A DNA stretch of 50,344 nt from Cytophagales bacterium CG12_big_fil_rev_8_21_14_0_65_40_12 (GCA_002786855.1 PCUU01000019.1:1-50344); one strand, 5' to 3'; positions 24,461 to 34,091 are shown, counted from the stretch's first letter. Notes: generated from the letters alone by a model not told the origin. Made by a program: numbers and translations.

Positions 24461-25414
24461 CTAAAACAGCTCAGAGGCAATTCTTTTGATAACGCTTGAC
24501 TTACTCATTGTATAATAATGTAAGCAAGGTACCTTAGCAGCCATCAACTCCTTGGATTGCTGAATACACCATTCAACTCCTACTTCTTTAACATCGTTGT
24601 TGTTTTTACACTTGTCCAATGCGTCAACGAGATCATCTGGTAAGTCTACATGGAATATACTCGGCAAAATGGTACTGTGGTTTAAAGTAGTAATTGGCTT
24701 GAGTCCTGGAATAATCGGAACGTTAATGCCCGCTTCTCTGCATTTATCTACAAAATCAAAGTACTTCTTATTATCGAAAAACATCTGGGTAACAACGTAT
24801 TCAGCCCCCAAGTCAATTTTTTGCTTTAGGTACTTCATATCGCTTTTAAGGCTTGGCGCCTCGAAATGCTTTTCGGGATAGCCTGCAACTCCAATAGAAA
24901 AATTAGTTGCTCCACTTTCTATTTCTTCATGTAAATACTTTCCCTTATTCAAGTCAAGCACTTGCTGCATCAATTCAACGGCATAGGCATGTCCGTGAGG
25001 ATCTGGCACAAATTTACCTTCAGACTTGATGGCATCTCCTCTTAAGACGAGAACATTGTCGATTCCCAAGAAATCAAGGTCGATCAATGCATTTTCAGTT
25101 TCTTCTTTACTAAAACCACCACAGATAATATGTGGCACCGCGTCTACACCGTATTTATTCATGATGGCAGAGCAAATACCAACCGTTCCAGGTCGCTTCC
25201 GAGTAGTTACTTTTTCCAGCAATCCATTTTCACGTTGCTTATAGATGTACTCTTCTCGGTGATAAGTGACATCGATAAAAGGTGGATTAAACTCCATCAA
25301 TGGATCTATCGCTTCAAAAATGCCGTTGACATTTTCGCCTTTTCTTGGAGGCAAAATCTCAAAACTGAATAAGGTTTTACCTTTCGCTCTTTTTATATGT
25401 TGGGTTACTTTCAT
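24461..25414 (-). CDS. metF: 5,10-methylenetetrahydrofolate reductase
   Basis: 317-residue flavin enzyme that reduces methylene-THF to methyl-THF, the methyl donor for methionine synthase. The TIM-barrel landmarks FEILPPRKGENV (catalytic Glu), DVTYHREE, VLVLRGD, FSIGVAGYPEKH, VTQMFFDN and PIIPGLKPI are all present. It is the last gene of the leftward run starting with the SAM riboswitch and split methionine synthase, separated from the synthase by an inserted S23-type gene. Confidence 0.96.
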   Translation of the reverse strand: MKVTQHIKRAKGKTLFSFEILPPRKGENVNGIFEAIDPLMEFNPPFIDVTYHREEYIYKQRENGLLEKVTTRKRPGTVGICSAIMNKYGVDAVPHIICGGFSKEETENALIDLDFLGIDNVLVLRGDAIKSEGKFVPDPHGHAYAVELMQQVLDLNKGKYLHEEIESGATNFSIGVAGYPEKHFEAPSLKSDMKYLKQKIDLGAEYVVTQMFFDNKKYFDFVDKCREAGINVPIIPGLKPITTLNHSTILPSIFHVDLPDDLVDALDKCKNNNDVKEVGVEWCIQQSKELMAAKVPCLHYYTMSKSSVIKRIASELF

Positions 25415-25462
25415 GCTCGTGAGTGCTTATGTTTTGATGTATTCAGGTTTTTATGTCCTTAT

Positions 25463-25473
25463 GTGTTGAAGTG
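25463..25473. repeat. left copy of an 11-bp inverted repeat around the S23-type gene
   Basis: GTGTTGAAGTG here is the exact reverse complement of CACTTCAACAC at 25914-25924. The pair brackets the four-helix-bundle gene at 25499-25879. The surrounding DNA is low-complexity (ATGT/TTATG-like). Confidence 0.55.
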
Positions 25474-25498
25474 CCAAGATGTATGAGTGATGATGATT

Positions 25499-25879
25499 TC
25501 ATTCGGATTTATTCTCCTTGCTCCTAAGGTATTTTATGAAAGCTAATATTGATGCTTTAGTCTCCTCAACTTGAAGTTGAAAAGATTTCACCTCTTCCTT
25601 AGAAAAATAATCTAAATCCAGAAAGAGATAACTCATACTTTTGACTTCAATACAAGAACCTACAGAGTAATCTAAAAATCTGATAAAATCTTTATCGGAA
25701 AATCTACCAAAGCCTTCTGCAATATTGTTCATAATGGAAAGTCCAGCTTTTTTGAACTGAGATCTAGTCTCAAAATCTTTAGATAGTGCATTAGTCGTTG
25801 ACATCACATAAACCCTCTTGGTTAATATCCTTGATAATTGCCAGCATCGTAAATCTTCAAATTTTGTTACTTTACTCAT
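25499..25879 (-). CDS. four-helix-bundle protein (S23 / 23S rRNA intervening-sequence family)
   Basis: 126-residue helical protein of the S23/IVP family, related in fold to the Avd protein of diversity-generating retroelements. Landmarks are FEDLRCWQLSRIL, FETRSQFKKAGLSIMNNIAEGFGR, FIRFLDYSVGSCIEVKSM and LQVEETKASILAFIKYLRS. Members were first found inside 23S rRNA intervening sequences, but many are free-standing. This one sits between the methionine synthase and metF genes, bracketed by an 11-bp inverted repeat, so it may be an insertion into the operon. No reverse transcriptase or variable repeat is nearby. The function is unknown. Confidence 0.9.
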   Translation of the reverse strand: MSKVTKFEDLRCWQLSRILTKRVYVMSTTNALSKDFETRSQFKKAGLSIMNNIAEGFGRFSDKDFIRFLDYSVGSCIEVKSMSYLFLDLDYFSKEEVKSFQLQVEETKASILAFIKYLRSKENKSE

Positions 25880-25900
25880 TTCTTATTAGATGTTAAACAC

Positions 25901-25930
25901 CTCAATTCTTCAACACTTCAACACTTCAAT
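25901..25930. repeat. CTTCAACA tandem repeat and right copy of the inverted repeat
   Basis: About three copies of an 8-9 base unit (TTCTTCAACACTTCAACACT and following) lie just downstream of the methionine synthase stop. It includes CACTTCAACAC at 25914-25924, the inverted partner of 25463-25473. Confidence 0.55.
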
Positions 25931-25934
25931 AACT

Positions 25935-28649
25935 CTAAACATCGTACGATAGATTAGGTGAAAGCCACTTTTCGACCAACTCAACAGACATTCCTTTGCG
26001 TTTGGCATAATCTTGTACTTGATCTTTTTCAATCTTGCCTAAACCGAAATATTTGGCTTCTTCATGCATAAAGTAAAAACCACTCACAGATGAAGCTGGA
26101 TACATCGCAAATGACTCTGTTAGGGTAATTCCGGTGTTTCGTTCTACTTCCAATAAATCAAAAAGGATCGCTTTTTCGGTATGGTCTGGACAGGCTGGAT
26201 AGCCTGGAGCGGGTCTAATACCTTGGTAATCTTCTTTAATCAAGGATTCGTTATCGAGGTTTTCATTTTTTGCATAGCCCCATAATTCGCGCCTTACTTT
26301 AGCATGCATCAATTCTGCAAATGCTTCTGCTAAACGGTCAGCCACCGCCTTTACCATAATCGAATTGTAATCGTCATGGTCTTTTTCGTATTTCTCGATC
26401 AAAGGCTCGATACCAACTCCTGCGGTTACGGCAAAGCCTCCAATATAATCTTGTTTGTTGGTGGACTTTGGTGCCACAAAGTCGGCTAAAGACATATTAG
26501 GAATGCCGTCCCCCTTTTTTCCTTGTTGTCTTAATGAATGGAAAACCGTTTTAATCTCTGTCCTTGATTCATCAGTATACACTTCGATGTCATCGCCCAC
26601 GGCATTGGCTGGATAAAAGCCAACTACCGCATTGGCATAAAGCAGATTCTTATCAATGATCTCTGAAAGCACCACCTGGGCATCATCAAATAGTTTCTTG
26701 GCTTCAACTCCAATGACTTCATTTTCAAAAATTTTAGGGTATTTACCTTTGAGCATCCACGTTTGGAAAAATGGAGTCCAGTCGATGTATTCTCTTATTT
26801 CTGAAATATCATATTCATTGAAGGTCTTATTTCCAATGAAAGTTGGGGTAGTATATTCCTTGTTTTCCCAATCTACTTTTAATCGATTCTCTAAGGCTTG
26901 GGAGTAAGGAATGTAGTTTTTGATCTGCTTTCTATTGGCATGTTCCTCTCTTAGTTGAGCATACTCAGATTTAATACTGGCGTAATAAGCCTCTTTCCTT
27001 TCATTACTGATTAAGTCGCCCGCCACCGGAACACTCTTTGATGCATCATGAACATGAACTACAGCGCCAGAAAAAACTGGATCAATTTTAACTGCCGTAT
27101 GGATTCTTGAAGTAGTTGCGCCACCAATCATCAAAGGAATTTTAATTCCTCTTCGCTCCATTTCTTTGGCAACATGCACCATTTCATCCAGCGAAGGAGT
27201 AATTAAACCACTTAGTCCGATGACATCCACATTTTCGGCAATGGCCCTATCGAGAATCTTATCGGCTGGCACCATAACGCCCATATCGATGATCTCGAAG
27301 TTGTTACAGGCCAACACTACACCTACGATATTCTTACCAATGTCATGAACATCACCTTTGACGGTAGCCATTAATATCTTTCGTCCAGAATCTTCAGCCC
27401 CCAAGTTATGGTCGGGATTATTCAGGCGTTCAGCCTTTTCTTCCTCTAAATAAGGCAACAAGTAAGCCACTGCTTTCTTCATTACTCTAGCACTTTTCAC
27501 TACTTGTGGTAAGAACATTTTACCAGAGCCAAATAAGTCTCCAACAATATTCATCCCCTCCATCAATGGCCCTTCAATTACCTTTAATGGTCTTTCATAT
27601 TTTACGCGTGCCTCTTCGGTATCTTCGTCAATGAACTCAACAATACCCTTGACTAAGGCATGGGCCAATCTTTTTTCGACTGATTCTTTACGCCAAGAAT
27701 CATCTCTTACCAATTTTTTACCATCCCCTTTTACCGTTTCAGCAAACTCCAAAAGTCGTTCGGTTGAATCTGGCCTTCTGTTCAAAAGTACATCCTCCAC
27801 CATTTCCAACAAGTCTTTAGGAATATCGTCATAGACTTCGAGCATGGCAGGATTTACAATTCCCATATCCATTCCGTTTTGGATGGCGTGGTATAAAAAA
27901 GCGGAATGCATCGCTTCTCTCACTTTATCATTGCCTCTGAATGAGAAAGAAACATTGCTCACCCCACCGCTGACGTGAGCTCCTGGAAGATTTTCTCTGA
28001 TCCACTTCGTGGCCCTGAAGTAATCCAAGGCATTATTGTTATGCTCTTCAATCCCGGTAGCCACAGGAAAAATATTAGGGTCGAAAATGATATCATTTTT
28101 AGGGAATTTGACGACATCCACTAAAATATCATAAGAGCGCTTACATATCTCTATTCTTCTTTCATAACTGTCTGCCTGACCGTCTTCATCAAAGGCCATC
28201 ACGATTACAGCAGCACCATAGCGCTTTACCTTTTTTGCATGGGCAATAAAAGCTTCTTCGCCCTCCTTTAATGAAATCGAGTTCACCACACATTTGCCTT
28301 GAACGCACTTCAATCCTGCTTCAATGATTTCCCATTTGGAGGAATCAATCATGATCGGAATTCTAGAAATATCGGGTTCAGCTGCAATGAGATTCAGAAA
28401 TTTAACCATGGCCTCTTTGCCATCGAGCATTCCTTCATCCATATTCACATCAAGGATTTGAGCACCTCCTTCTACTTGATCTCGCGCAACGGCCAATGCA
28501 TCATCATATTTATCTTCTAGAATAAGTTTTGCGAAACGTCTAGAACCAGTGACATTCGTTCTTTCACCCACATTCACGAAGTTGGATTCGGGGGTTACTA
28601 TAAGCGGTTCTAGACCTGAAAGTTGAAGTGAAGAGTTGTATTTAGTCAT
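25935..28649 (-). CDS. metH: methionine synthase, folate/cobalamin/activation part
   Basis: 904 residues covering everything except the homocysteine-binding domain of cobalamin-dependent methionine synthase. In order: pterin-binding domain ([14 protein letters not shown], then [13 protein letters not shown]); cap domain and B12-binding domain with the lower-ligand motif [18 protein letters not shown]-binding activation domain with [15 protein letters not shown]. The protein takes methyl from methyl-THF to cobalamin. The homocysteine domain is encoded by the separate upstream gene, 64 bases away, so the enzyme works as two polypeptides. That split is known in other Bacteroidota, so it is not a frameshift. 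Confidence 0.95.
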   Translation of the reverse strand: MTKYNSSLQLSGLEPLIVTPESNFVNVGERTNVTGSRRFAKLILEDKYDDALAVARDQVEGGAQILDVNMDEGMLDGKEAMVKFLNLIAAEPDISRIPIMIDSSKWEIIEAGLKCVQGKCVVNSISLKEGEEAFIAHAKKVKRYGAAVIVMAFDEDGQADSYERRIEICKRSYDILVDVVKFPKNDIIFDPNIFPVATGIEEHNNNALDYFRATKWIRENLPGAHVSGGVSNVSFSFRGNDKVREAMHSAFLYHAIQNGMDMGIVNPAMLEVYDDIPKDLLEMVEDVLLNRRPDSTERLLEFAETVKGDGKKLVRDDSWRKESVEKRLAHALVKGIVEFIDEDTEEARVKYERPLKVIEGPLMEGMNIVGDLFGSGKMFLPQVVKSARVMKKAVAYLLPYLEEEKAERLNNPDHNLGAEDSGRKILMATVKGDVHDIGKNIVGVVLACNNFEIIDMGVMVPADKILDRAIAENVDVIGLSGLITPSLDEMVHVAKEMERRGIKIPLMIGGATTSRIHTAVKIDPVFSGAVVHVHDASKSVPVAGDLISNERKEAYYASIKSEYAQLREEHANRKQIKNYIPYSQALENRLKVDWENKEYTTPTFIGNKTFNEYDISEIREYIDWTPFFQTWMLKGKYPKIFENEVIGVEAKKLFDDAQVVLSEIIDKNLLYANAVVGFYPANAVGDDIEVYTDESRTEIKTVFHSLRQQGKKGDGIPNMSLADFVAPKSTNKQDYIGGFAVTAGVGIEPLIEKYEKDHDDYNSIMVKAVADRLAEAFAELMHAKVRRELWGYAKNENLDNESLIKEDYQGIRPAPGYPACPDHTEKAILFDLLEVERNTGITLTESFAMYPASSVSGFYFMHEEAKYFGLGKIEKDQVQDYAKRKGMSVELVEKWLSPNLSYDV

Positions 28650-28654
28650 TTTGT

Positions 28655-28690
28655 TTTATAGTCGATAGACCATAGTCTACAGTCGATGGA
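28655..28690. repeat. AGTCGATAG-type low-complexity repeat
   Basis: ATAGTCGATAGACCATAGTC followed by TACAGTCGATGG is a short cluster of related 10-12 base units in the gap between the two methionine synthase genes. Function not apparent. Confidence 0.35.
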
Positions 28691-28713
28691 TATTTCTTTA
28701 TTTCAATGAATTA

Positions 28714-29742
28714 CTAGGACGCTTGTCCATCTGCCTCTAACTCAAGTCTCACGATTGATCTTGGCTTGTGCTTGGCCGCTACATCTGCTATGGCTTTGAT
28801 ATGATCTGGTGTAGTTCCGCAACAACCGCCAACAATATTCAAGAAACCATTGGAAAGGAAGTCTTCTATTTGGCTTGCCATTTCCTCTGCAGTTTGATCG
28901 TATTCTCCAAATTCATTGGGCAGACCTGCATTGGGATGAGCACTTGTATGAAATTCAGCTTTGTCAGACAGCGTTTCTAAATAAGGTCTTAGCTGGGCTG
29001 CACCTAAGGCGCAATTCAACCCAATTGACAATAGCGGCATGTGTGCAACGGAAATCAAAAAGGCTTGTGTGGTTTGTCCTGAAAGGGTTCTTCCGCTGGC
29101 ATCGGTAATGGTTCCCGACACCATAATTGGCCATTCTTTTCCTTTTTCTTCGGAAACTTCTTCAATCGCAAAAAGTGCTGCTTTGGCATTTAAAGTATCA
29201 AATACTGTTTCGACTAAAAGAATATCAACCCCACCATCGGTTAAAGCAATTACTTGTTCTTTGTAAGCTTCTACCAGTTGGTCAAAGGTAACCGCCCTAA
29301 AGCCAGGATCATTTACATCTGGAGATAAGGAGGCCGTTCTATTGGTTGGCCCAATTGAACCCGCAACAAAACGTGGTTTGTGAGGCTCCAAGGCTGTGAT
29401 TTCATCCGCTACTTCTCTGGCGATTTTCGCAGATTCATAATTGATATCATAAACGGCATATTCTAAATGATAATCAGCTTGGGCGATTGTGGTGCCACTG
29501 AAAGTATTGGTTTCAATGATATCTGCTCCAGCCAATAAATACTGGCGGTGGATATCTTTGATAATATCGGGACGGGTGATTGAGAGCAAATCATTATTTC
29601 CCTTCAAGGAATATCCATGATCTTTGAATTTCTCTCCTCTAAAATCTTCTTCTTCTAAAATATGTCTTTGGATCATTGTGCCCATTGCACCGTCCAAAAC
29701 AAGAATTCTTTCTTTCAGAATTTCTTTAATATCAATAGCCAT
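28714..29742 (-). CDS. metH: methionine synthase, homocysteine S-methyltransferase part
   Basis: 342-residue zinc-dependent homocysteine-binding barrel, the N-terminal module of MetH as a separate protein. [13 protein letters not shown] opens the domain; zinc ligands are visible in GLNCALG and [25 protein letters not shown] and [18 protein letters not shown] are typical of the family. The end of the protein coincides with the domain boundary. It is the first gene after a SAM-I riboswitch whose aptamer ends 20 bases before the ATG, so this gene and those behind it should be repressed when SAM is abundant. Confidence 0.94.
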   Translation of the reverse strand: MAIDIKEILKERILVLDGAMGTMIQRHILEEEDFRGEKFKDHGYSLKGNNDLLSITRPDIIKDIHRQYLLAGADIIETNTFSGTTIAQADYHLEYAVYDINYESAKIAREVADEITALEPHKPRFVAGSIGPTNRTASLSPDVNDPGFRAVTFDQLVEAYKEQVIALTDGGVDILLVETVFDTLNAKAALFAIEEVSEEKGKEWPIMVSGTITDASGRTLSGQTTQAFLISVAHMPLLSIGLNCALGAAQLRPYLETLSDKAEFHTSAHPNAGLPNEFGEYDQTAEEMASQIEDFLSNGFLNIVGGCCGTTPDHIKAIADVAAKHKPRSIVRLELEADGQAS

Positions 29743-29762
29743 AAACGTTTTTTCGTTGTTAG

Positions 29763-29893
29763 CTTATCAAGATTGGTTTGGAGGAGTTTGATCTCATCTT
29801 TTCCTCGAAGTGCTTCGAGGCTAGGAGTTAGCACCAGCTTTTACAGGTTGCTAAGACATCTAAGGGCCTAGTCCCTCCGCCTTTCTTGATAAG
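29763..29893 (-). ncRNA. SAM-I (S-box) riboswitch
   Basis: Reading the minus strand, the P1 helix CTTATCAAGA/TCTTGATAAG closes a 131-base aptamer. Inside it are the conserved core blocks in the right order: GGCGGAGGGACTAGGCCC, TTAGCAACC, GGTGCTAACTCC and GAAAAGATGAGA, with a P4-type hairpin CCTCGAAG/CTTCGAGG. These are the SAM-I signature. The gene behind it encodes methionine synthase, the expected target. There is no terminator stem with a U-run between P1 and the ATG, so control is more likely at translation: the P1 3' strand is 21-30 bases before the start codon. Confidence 0.95.
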
Positions 29894-29941
29894 TTGTGCA
29901 AATAAAAACAATAAAGCCGTAAAGACCGAATTAGGGAAGAA

Positions 29942-30616
29942 TTATTTAATAATGTAGGCCAGCCTAATTGCGAAATCGTAGGTTCCTATCTCTTCGAACA
30001 ACTCGTCACTGTACTCAAAAGAATCTTGTATTCTGATTACATTTTGAGGCTTACCGATAGGTTCAATGATATGCTGGGCATAGCCAATTGCAAAATCCAT
30101 TTCTAAAAACATACGTTCGCTGATTTCACTTTTGAAACCCGCCCTTAGCCTTGCTCCCCTCAATTTTTCTTTCAGGTCATAATTAGCTTCCTGAAAATAG
30201 CTGCAACCGGCCAATCCACAGCTTAATTCAAAAACTCGCGTACGGTTGTATCTGTAATTATTGACAAAAGGTTCAAATCCAATAAAAATATCTTTCGTTT
30301 GAGACGCATTCAAGGAATACAACCTTAGTTGAGTTGAAAGTTTAGTACCTCTTTTATGCTCAAAATAACCATCTTGAACATTTCCCTGGTCGTTATTGAG
30401 TACACCAACCGTGTGCTGTAAACTGATCCAAGGCGATAGTCTATGTTCGAAGGCCAGCATATAACTTGAGTATCGTCCTATAAATTGAGATGCCACCCAT
30501 TTTACTGCATATTTATGAATCTGAACTTGAGCAGTATCAGAGGATGCAACCGTAAATTGTGCTTCAGCTTTCTGGAAACAAAGAAAGAAGAAGAGCAAAC
30601 CAAAGAGTAACTTCAT
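29942..30616 (-). CDS. outer-membrane beta-barrel-like protein (DUF3575-like)
   Basis: 224-residue exported protein with a clear signal peptide (MKLLFGLLFFFLCFQKAEAQ). The mature sequence alternates strand-like segments with aromatic ends (SYMLAFEHRLSPWISLQHTVGV, KDIFIGFEPFVNNYRY, MFLEMDFAIGYAQH) and ends TYDFAIRLAYIIK, as in small outer-membrane barrels. A Cys pair (CGLAGC) could form a disulfide. It starts 1 base after the second LVIVD lipoprotein gene and is the last gene of a three-gene envelope operon. Confidence 0.74.
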   Translation of the reverse strand: MKLLFGLLFFFLCFQKAEAQFTVASSDTAQVQIHKYAVKWVASQFIGRYSSYMLAFEHRLSPWISLQHTVGVLNNDQGNVQDGYFEHKRGTKLSTQLRLYSLNASQTKDIFIGFEPFVNNYRYNRTRVFELSCGLAGCSYFQEANYDLKEKLRGARLRAGFKSEISERMFLEMDFAIGYAQHIIEPIGKPQNVIRIQDSFEYSDELFEEIGTYDFAIRLAYIIK

Positions 30617-30617
30617 A

Positions 30618-31364
30618 TCAAGAGGTTATTTGACCGAGTATCTGCATATTTCCCGCTAGGTCATAAGTAACATTGAAAATACCTTCAGAGGTAACCACAA
30701 TTAAGAAATCATCTTTCAAAATGATATCATAGGCAACCCCATCTCCTATTTTATTATTTGCCACAAACACAGGTTCATTTGTGGAAGAAGTACTGAAAAC
30801 GGAAATTCCTCCATTTTCGCAAACAAATAAGAAATCGTCATTGATAGCAAGTCCATATGGCGCATCAACAAAACGCGAATAAAGCACTCTTGGATTAGAT
30901 ATGTCACTGATATCAATGGCATCCAATAAATCAGGCCCAGAAGTTGCACCCCTGCACCCCGTACTTCTTATGGTTGAATATGCGATAGAACCCTTGGCCA
31001 CCACCGGATCACAAGCTGTAAAATGCTGGTAAGTTGATATCAATTGTGGTTGGTCTGGATTGTCTCTATTTAGAAAATGTACTGCATTCGAGCTTCCTAA
31101 AAATAAATAGTTTTCATATGGCGCAATGGTTTCTAAAAGACTTGGGAGCTTTAATGAAGAAGTATAAAGCAGCCTATTTTCATTTTCCAAATTGTAAGTG
31201 AGCAATTCATCGCCTGCCAAAACATACAAGTTATTGTTAGTGACCAAAAAAGAGGCCAATGACCCACCTGTACCAGTGCCCGATAGTCCACCAATGGGAT
31301 TTGCGCTGTCATCAGCACAAGCGCAAATTGCAATGACCAGACTGAAGTATATTAGCTTTCTCAT
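30618..31364 (-). CDS. LVIVD-repeat lipoprotein
   Basis: 248 residues from the ATG at 31364, which overlaps the upstream TGA by one base (TGATG), a translational-coupling arrangement. The frame is open further upstream, but those residues precede the signal peptide. The lipoprotein signal is MRKLIYFSLVIAICAC followed by ADDSANPIGG. The rest resembles a beta-propeller of LVIVD-type repeats (DLLDAIDISDISNPRVLYS, DDFLFVCENGGISVFS). Surface-exposed binding or scaffold function is inferred; no catalytic site is visible. Confidence 0.78.
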   Translation of the reverse strand: MRKLIYFSLVIAICACADDSANPIGGLSGTGTGGSLASFLVTNNNLYVLAGDELLTYNLENENRLLYTSSLKLPSLLETIAPYENYLFLGSSNAVHFLNRDNPDQPQLISTYQHFTACDPVVAKGSIAYSTIRSTGCRGATSGPDLLDAIDISDISNPRVLYSRFVDAPYGLAINDDFLFVCENGGISVFSTSSTNEPVFVANNKIGDGVAYDIILKDDFLIVVTSEGIFNVTYDLAGNMQILGQITS

Positions 31365-31915
31365 CAATAAAAACATTTTGGATTGTTGATTGTGGCCATT
31401 TCCCAGCCTATTACTGTACCTTTTGAAAGGTCTACGCATTCAAAATAAAAACCTGAAACTGGTGGCACTTGATTACCGCCATCGATGGCCAAAACCTTTT
31501 CCTCACGGGCGATTAAGCGGATATTATTGATGTCTGAAACGTCCACAGCCAGCAAATCCTCATATTGATTTACATAGAGGACTTGATTTCTAACTGCCAT
31601 GTCCGTGGCACCGCTTATTCTTAAAAAACCTAGATTTTGTGGGTTCGAAGGATCTTGATTATCAATCAGGTGCAAACCCTTAAATCTTTCGTTAAGCAAT
31701 ATAAGATCGCCATAGAGATAAATCTTGCCAGCGTTATCAACGGGTCTGGTAGCCTCAAAAACTATACTTAAATCTTCGGAATTAGCGTAAATGGGTTTAT
31801 AACCGTTGGTCTCCCCTTCTGGAAAAGTAACTTCACCGAATGTCTCAAAACACGAAGTAAGTCCAAGTAGGATGGCAAGCAATGAAAATAGTACTAAGGT
31901 TTTATATCCTTTCAT
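31364..31915 (-). CDS. LVIVD-repeat lipoprotein, first of pair
   Basis: 183 residues from the ATG at 31915, which gives a clean lipoprotein signal MKGYKTLVLFSLLAILLGLTSC. The longer frame to 31993 adds a basic, non-signal stretch and is rejected. Repeat-like segments are GLHLIDNQDPSNPQNLGFLRI and LLAVDVSDINNIRLIAREE, the LVIVD pattern (a strand ending in D-x-S followed by N-P). It overlaps the next gene by one base and is probably co-translated with it. Function unknown. Confidence 0.78.
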   Translation of the reverse strand: MKGYKTLVLFSLLAILLGLTSCFETFGEVTFPEGETNGYKPIYANSEDLSIVFEATRPVDNAGKIYLYGDLILLNERFKGLHLIDNQDPSNPQNLGFLRISGATDMAVRNQVLYVNQYEDLLAVDVSDINNIRLIAREEKVLAIDGGNQVPPVSGFYFECVDLSKGTVIGWEMATINNPKCFY

Positions 31916-32100
31916 ATCTGCGAGGTTTCTGTGAGTATGATTATTCAATGTACGACTATATCTTAGTTTTTCGCAACAACGTTGCATTAACATAATGTTA
32001 TCAAAAGCCCTTTACTAAATTCATTCTCAAAAAAACAGTAGAATTAATTTGACTTGAGAAAAGATTTAAAGCCCAATAATCCCTAATTTCAAACCATAGT

Positions 32101-33006
32101 ATGAGTAGTTTAAAATTAGCCGCCATTGATATTGGCTCAAATGCAATTCGATTTCAGGTAACCAATGTTTTGACTTATGAAGGTCAGCATACATTCAAAA
32201 AACTAGAGTATGTCAGGTTTCCATTAAGGTTGGGGCAAGATGTTTTTACTTTGAAGAAAATTGGAGCGGACAAAGAAGATAAATTTTTCCGCTTAATGCA
32301 TGCCTTTAAGCTGCTGTTGGATCTCTATGAAGTGGATGATTATTATGCCTGCGCTACCTCTGCCATGCGAGAAGCTGAGAATGGTTTTAAAATCACCGAA
32401 AAGGTACATCAGCTTCTCGGTCTAAAAATCAAAATCATCAGTGGAGAGACTGAAGCCGAATTAATTAATCGTGTGGTGCTCAATAACCTCGACCCTCAAA
32501 CCTATTTGCACATCGATGTAGGAGGCGGAAGCACAGAGCTTAACCTTATTTCAGAAGGCAAAAAAATAGCGTCAAAATCCTTTCGTATTGGATCTGTAAG
32601 AAGCATAGAGCAGATTGAATCGGCTAGTTTTTTGGGAGAAATCGATGATTGGGTGAAGAAATGGATACTTGGCAAGTACAAGAACGTGACGGCCATTGGA
32701 ACTGGAGGTAATATTAATAAGGTGTATGAGTTGGCTAAAAAGCGAAAGAATAATCGGATTCTTTATGCTCATGACGTTTCTAGAGTTCAGGACTTTGTTG
32801 GGCAATATACCTTGGAACAACGGATTCATGTCTTACAATTGAATCCAGACAGGGCAGATGTAATCTTGCCTGCCAGTCATATCTATTTATATGTAATGAA
32901 GGCTGCAAAATGCCGTAAAATCGCGGTGCCTGATGTGGGCCTCAAAGACGGCATTATGCATATGCTGTACGAGCGAAATCTAGCAAGCACCCAAACTGGT
33001 TTTTAA
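32101..33006 (+). CDS. Ppx/GppA phosphatase-domain protein
   Basis: 301-residue member of the exopolyphosphatase/pppGpp-phosphatase family, actin-like ATPase fold. AAIDIGSNAIRFQVTNV is the first phosphate-binding loop, ACATSAMREAENG and ISGETEAELI follow, and HIDVGGGSTELNLI is the second. The protein ends after the catalytic domain and lacks the C-terminal HD-type region of full-length Ppx (about 500 residues), a common short form in Bacteroidota. It either cleaves polyphosphate or dephosphorylates pppGpp; the sequence does not decide which. Convergent with menC, 5 bases apart. Confidence 0.92.
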   Translation: MSSLKLAAIDIGSNAIRFQVTNVLTYEGQHTFKKLEYVRFPLRLGQDVFTLKKIGADKEDKFFRLMHAFKLLLDLYEVDDYYACATSAMREAENGFKITEKVHQLLGLKIKIISGETEAELINRVVLNNLDPQTYLHIDVGGGSTELNLISEGKKIASKSFRIGSVRSIEQIESASFLGEIDDWVKKWILGKYKNVTAIGTGGNINKVYELAKKRKNNRILYAHDVSRVQDFVGQYTLEQRIHVLQLNPDRADVILPASHIYLYVMKAAKCRKIAVPDVGLKDGIMHMLYERNLASTQTGF

Positions 33007-33011
33007 CCAAT

Positions 33012-34091
33012 TCAACTAATTTCTCCCCAATCCTTGGCGAAATTATAGAGCAACTCCCCTTTTCTAATTTCTAGCGGAGACTCAATATTATTGTGATACA
33101 GCTTTCCAGTACCCAAACCTTGAGGTAAAATGGGTTGATACTGCGAAGTGAATTGCGCAATGGCGTTCAAGCCAATATTCGATTCAAGCATGGAAGTCAT
33201 CCACCAGCCTATATTCATGGATTCTGCCAATGCTATCCACTCTCTACAAGCCAGTATTCCGCCTAATAGTGAAGGTTTTAGAATGATATACTGCGGTTTG
33301 ATTTGCTCAAGCAATGCCTTCTTAGCTTCAAGATCATTCACTCCAATCAGCTCTTCATCTAAAGCAATATCCATCGGACTTTCTTCACAAATAGATTTCA
33401 TAAGTGACTGTTGGCCAGCCATTATTGGTTGTTCAATTGAATGGATTTCTAGTGATGCGAGTTGCTCCAGTTTATCGAAAACATCAGCTTCGGTAAATGC
33501 ACCATTGGCATCCACTCTTAAGGTGATTTCTCGCGATGAATATCTTTTTCTGATTCCTTCGAGCAGGTCGAGTTCTCTTTCGAAATCAATTGCGCCAATC
33601 TTAATTTTTATCGTGCTGAAACCTTCTTTGAGCTTCTCCTCTATTTGCTGCTGCATGAAATCAACATCGCCCATCCAAATGAGGCCATTGATGGGCATGC
33701 GCTGCTTTCCTCTAACAAAGTCTGTGTTGAAAATCATTCTCCTTCCACCATTGATCAGGTCGAGCAAAGCGGTTTCTACTCCGAAGCGGATTGAGGGGAA
33801 ATTAGCAGGAATATGTTCAGCAATGAAAGTCAGAAGTGCTTCTGCTTCTTCGGGGAAATCCAGTTTTGAAAGTCCTACTAACTGAGATTTCAGTTGAACT
33901 TCATAATCAGTTGAATAATCTAAGCTCAGGCCCTTTAATGGGCTTGCCTCTCCCCAACCTATAATCTCTGGTTTAGCTTGGGTATTGGCTTTAATAAACC
34001 AAGTTTCCTTTTCTGTAAACGCGCCTCTTGAAGTTCCTGCTTCGAAGCGAAATTTTAATATATGAGGAATGACTTCGAAGTGTACTTGCAT
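33012..34091 (-). CDS. menC: o-succinylbenzoate synthase (enolase superfamily)
   Basis: 359-residue enolase-superfamily enzyme, best assigned to MenC of menaquinone synthesis, which dehydrates SHCHC to o-succinylbenzoate. The catalytic set is complete: KIK at residues 162-164, metal ligands Asp194 (RVDANG), Glu220 (EQP) and Asp245 (LDEE), and Lys272 (ILKPSLLGG). A dipeptide epimerase is the main alternative; the MTSMLESNIGLNAIAQF stretch and length favour MenC. Other men genes are not in the window. It overlaps ribE by one base and is the last gene of a dense leftward run. Confidence 0.86.
   Translation of the reverse strand: MQVHFEVIPHILKFRFEAGTSRGAFTEKETWFIKANTQAKPEIIGWGEASPLKGLSLDYSTDYEVQLKSQLVGLSKLDFPEEAEALLTFIAEHIPANFPSIRFGVETALLDLINGGRRMIFNTDFVRGKQRMPINGLIWMGDVDFMQQQIEEKLKEGFSTIKIKIGAIDFERELDLLEGIRKRYSSREITLRVDANGAFTEADVFDKLEQLASLEIHSIEQPIMAGQQSLMKSICEESPMDIALDEELIGVNDLEAKKALLEQIKPQYIILKPSLLGGILACREWIALAESMNIGWWMTSMLESNIGLNAIAQFTSQYQPILPQGLGTGKLYHNNIESPLEIRKGELLYNFAKDWGEIS

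Noticed and set aside
25499-25879. Diversity-generating retroelement suggested by the Avd-like fold
   Set aside because: There is no reverse transcriptase, template repeat or variable repeat in the vicinity.
33148-33885. 245-codon open frame antisense to menC
   Set aside because: It lies wholly opposite a gene with complete catalytic motifs, is very rich in Ser and shows no domain; it is a shadow frame.
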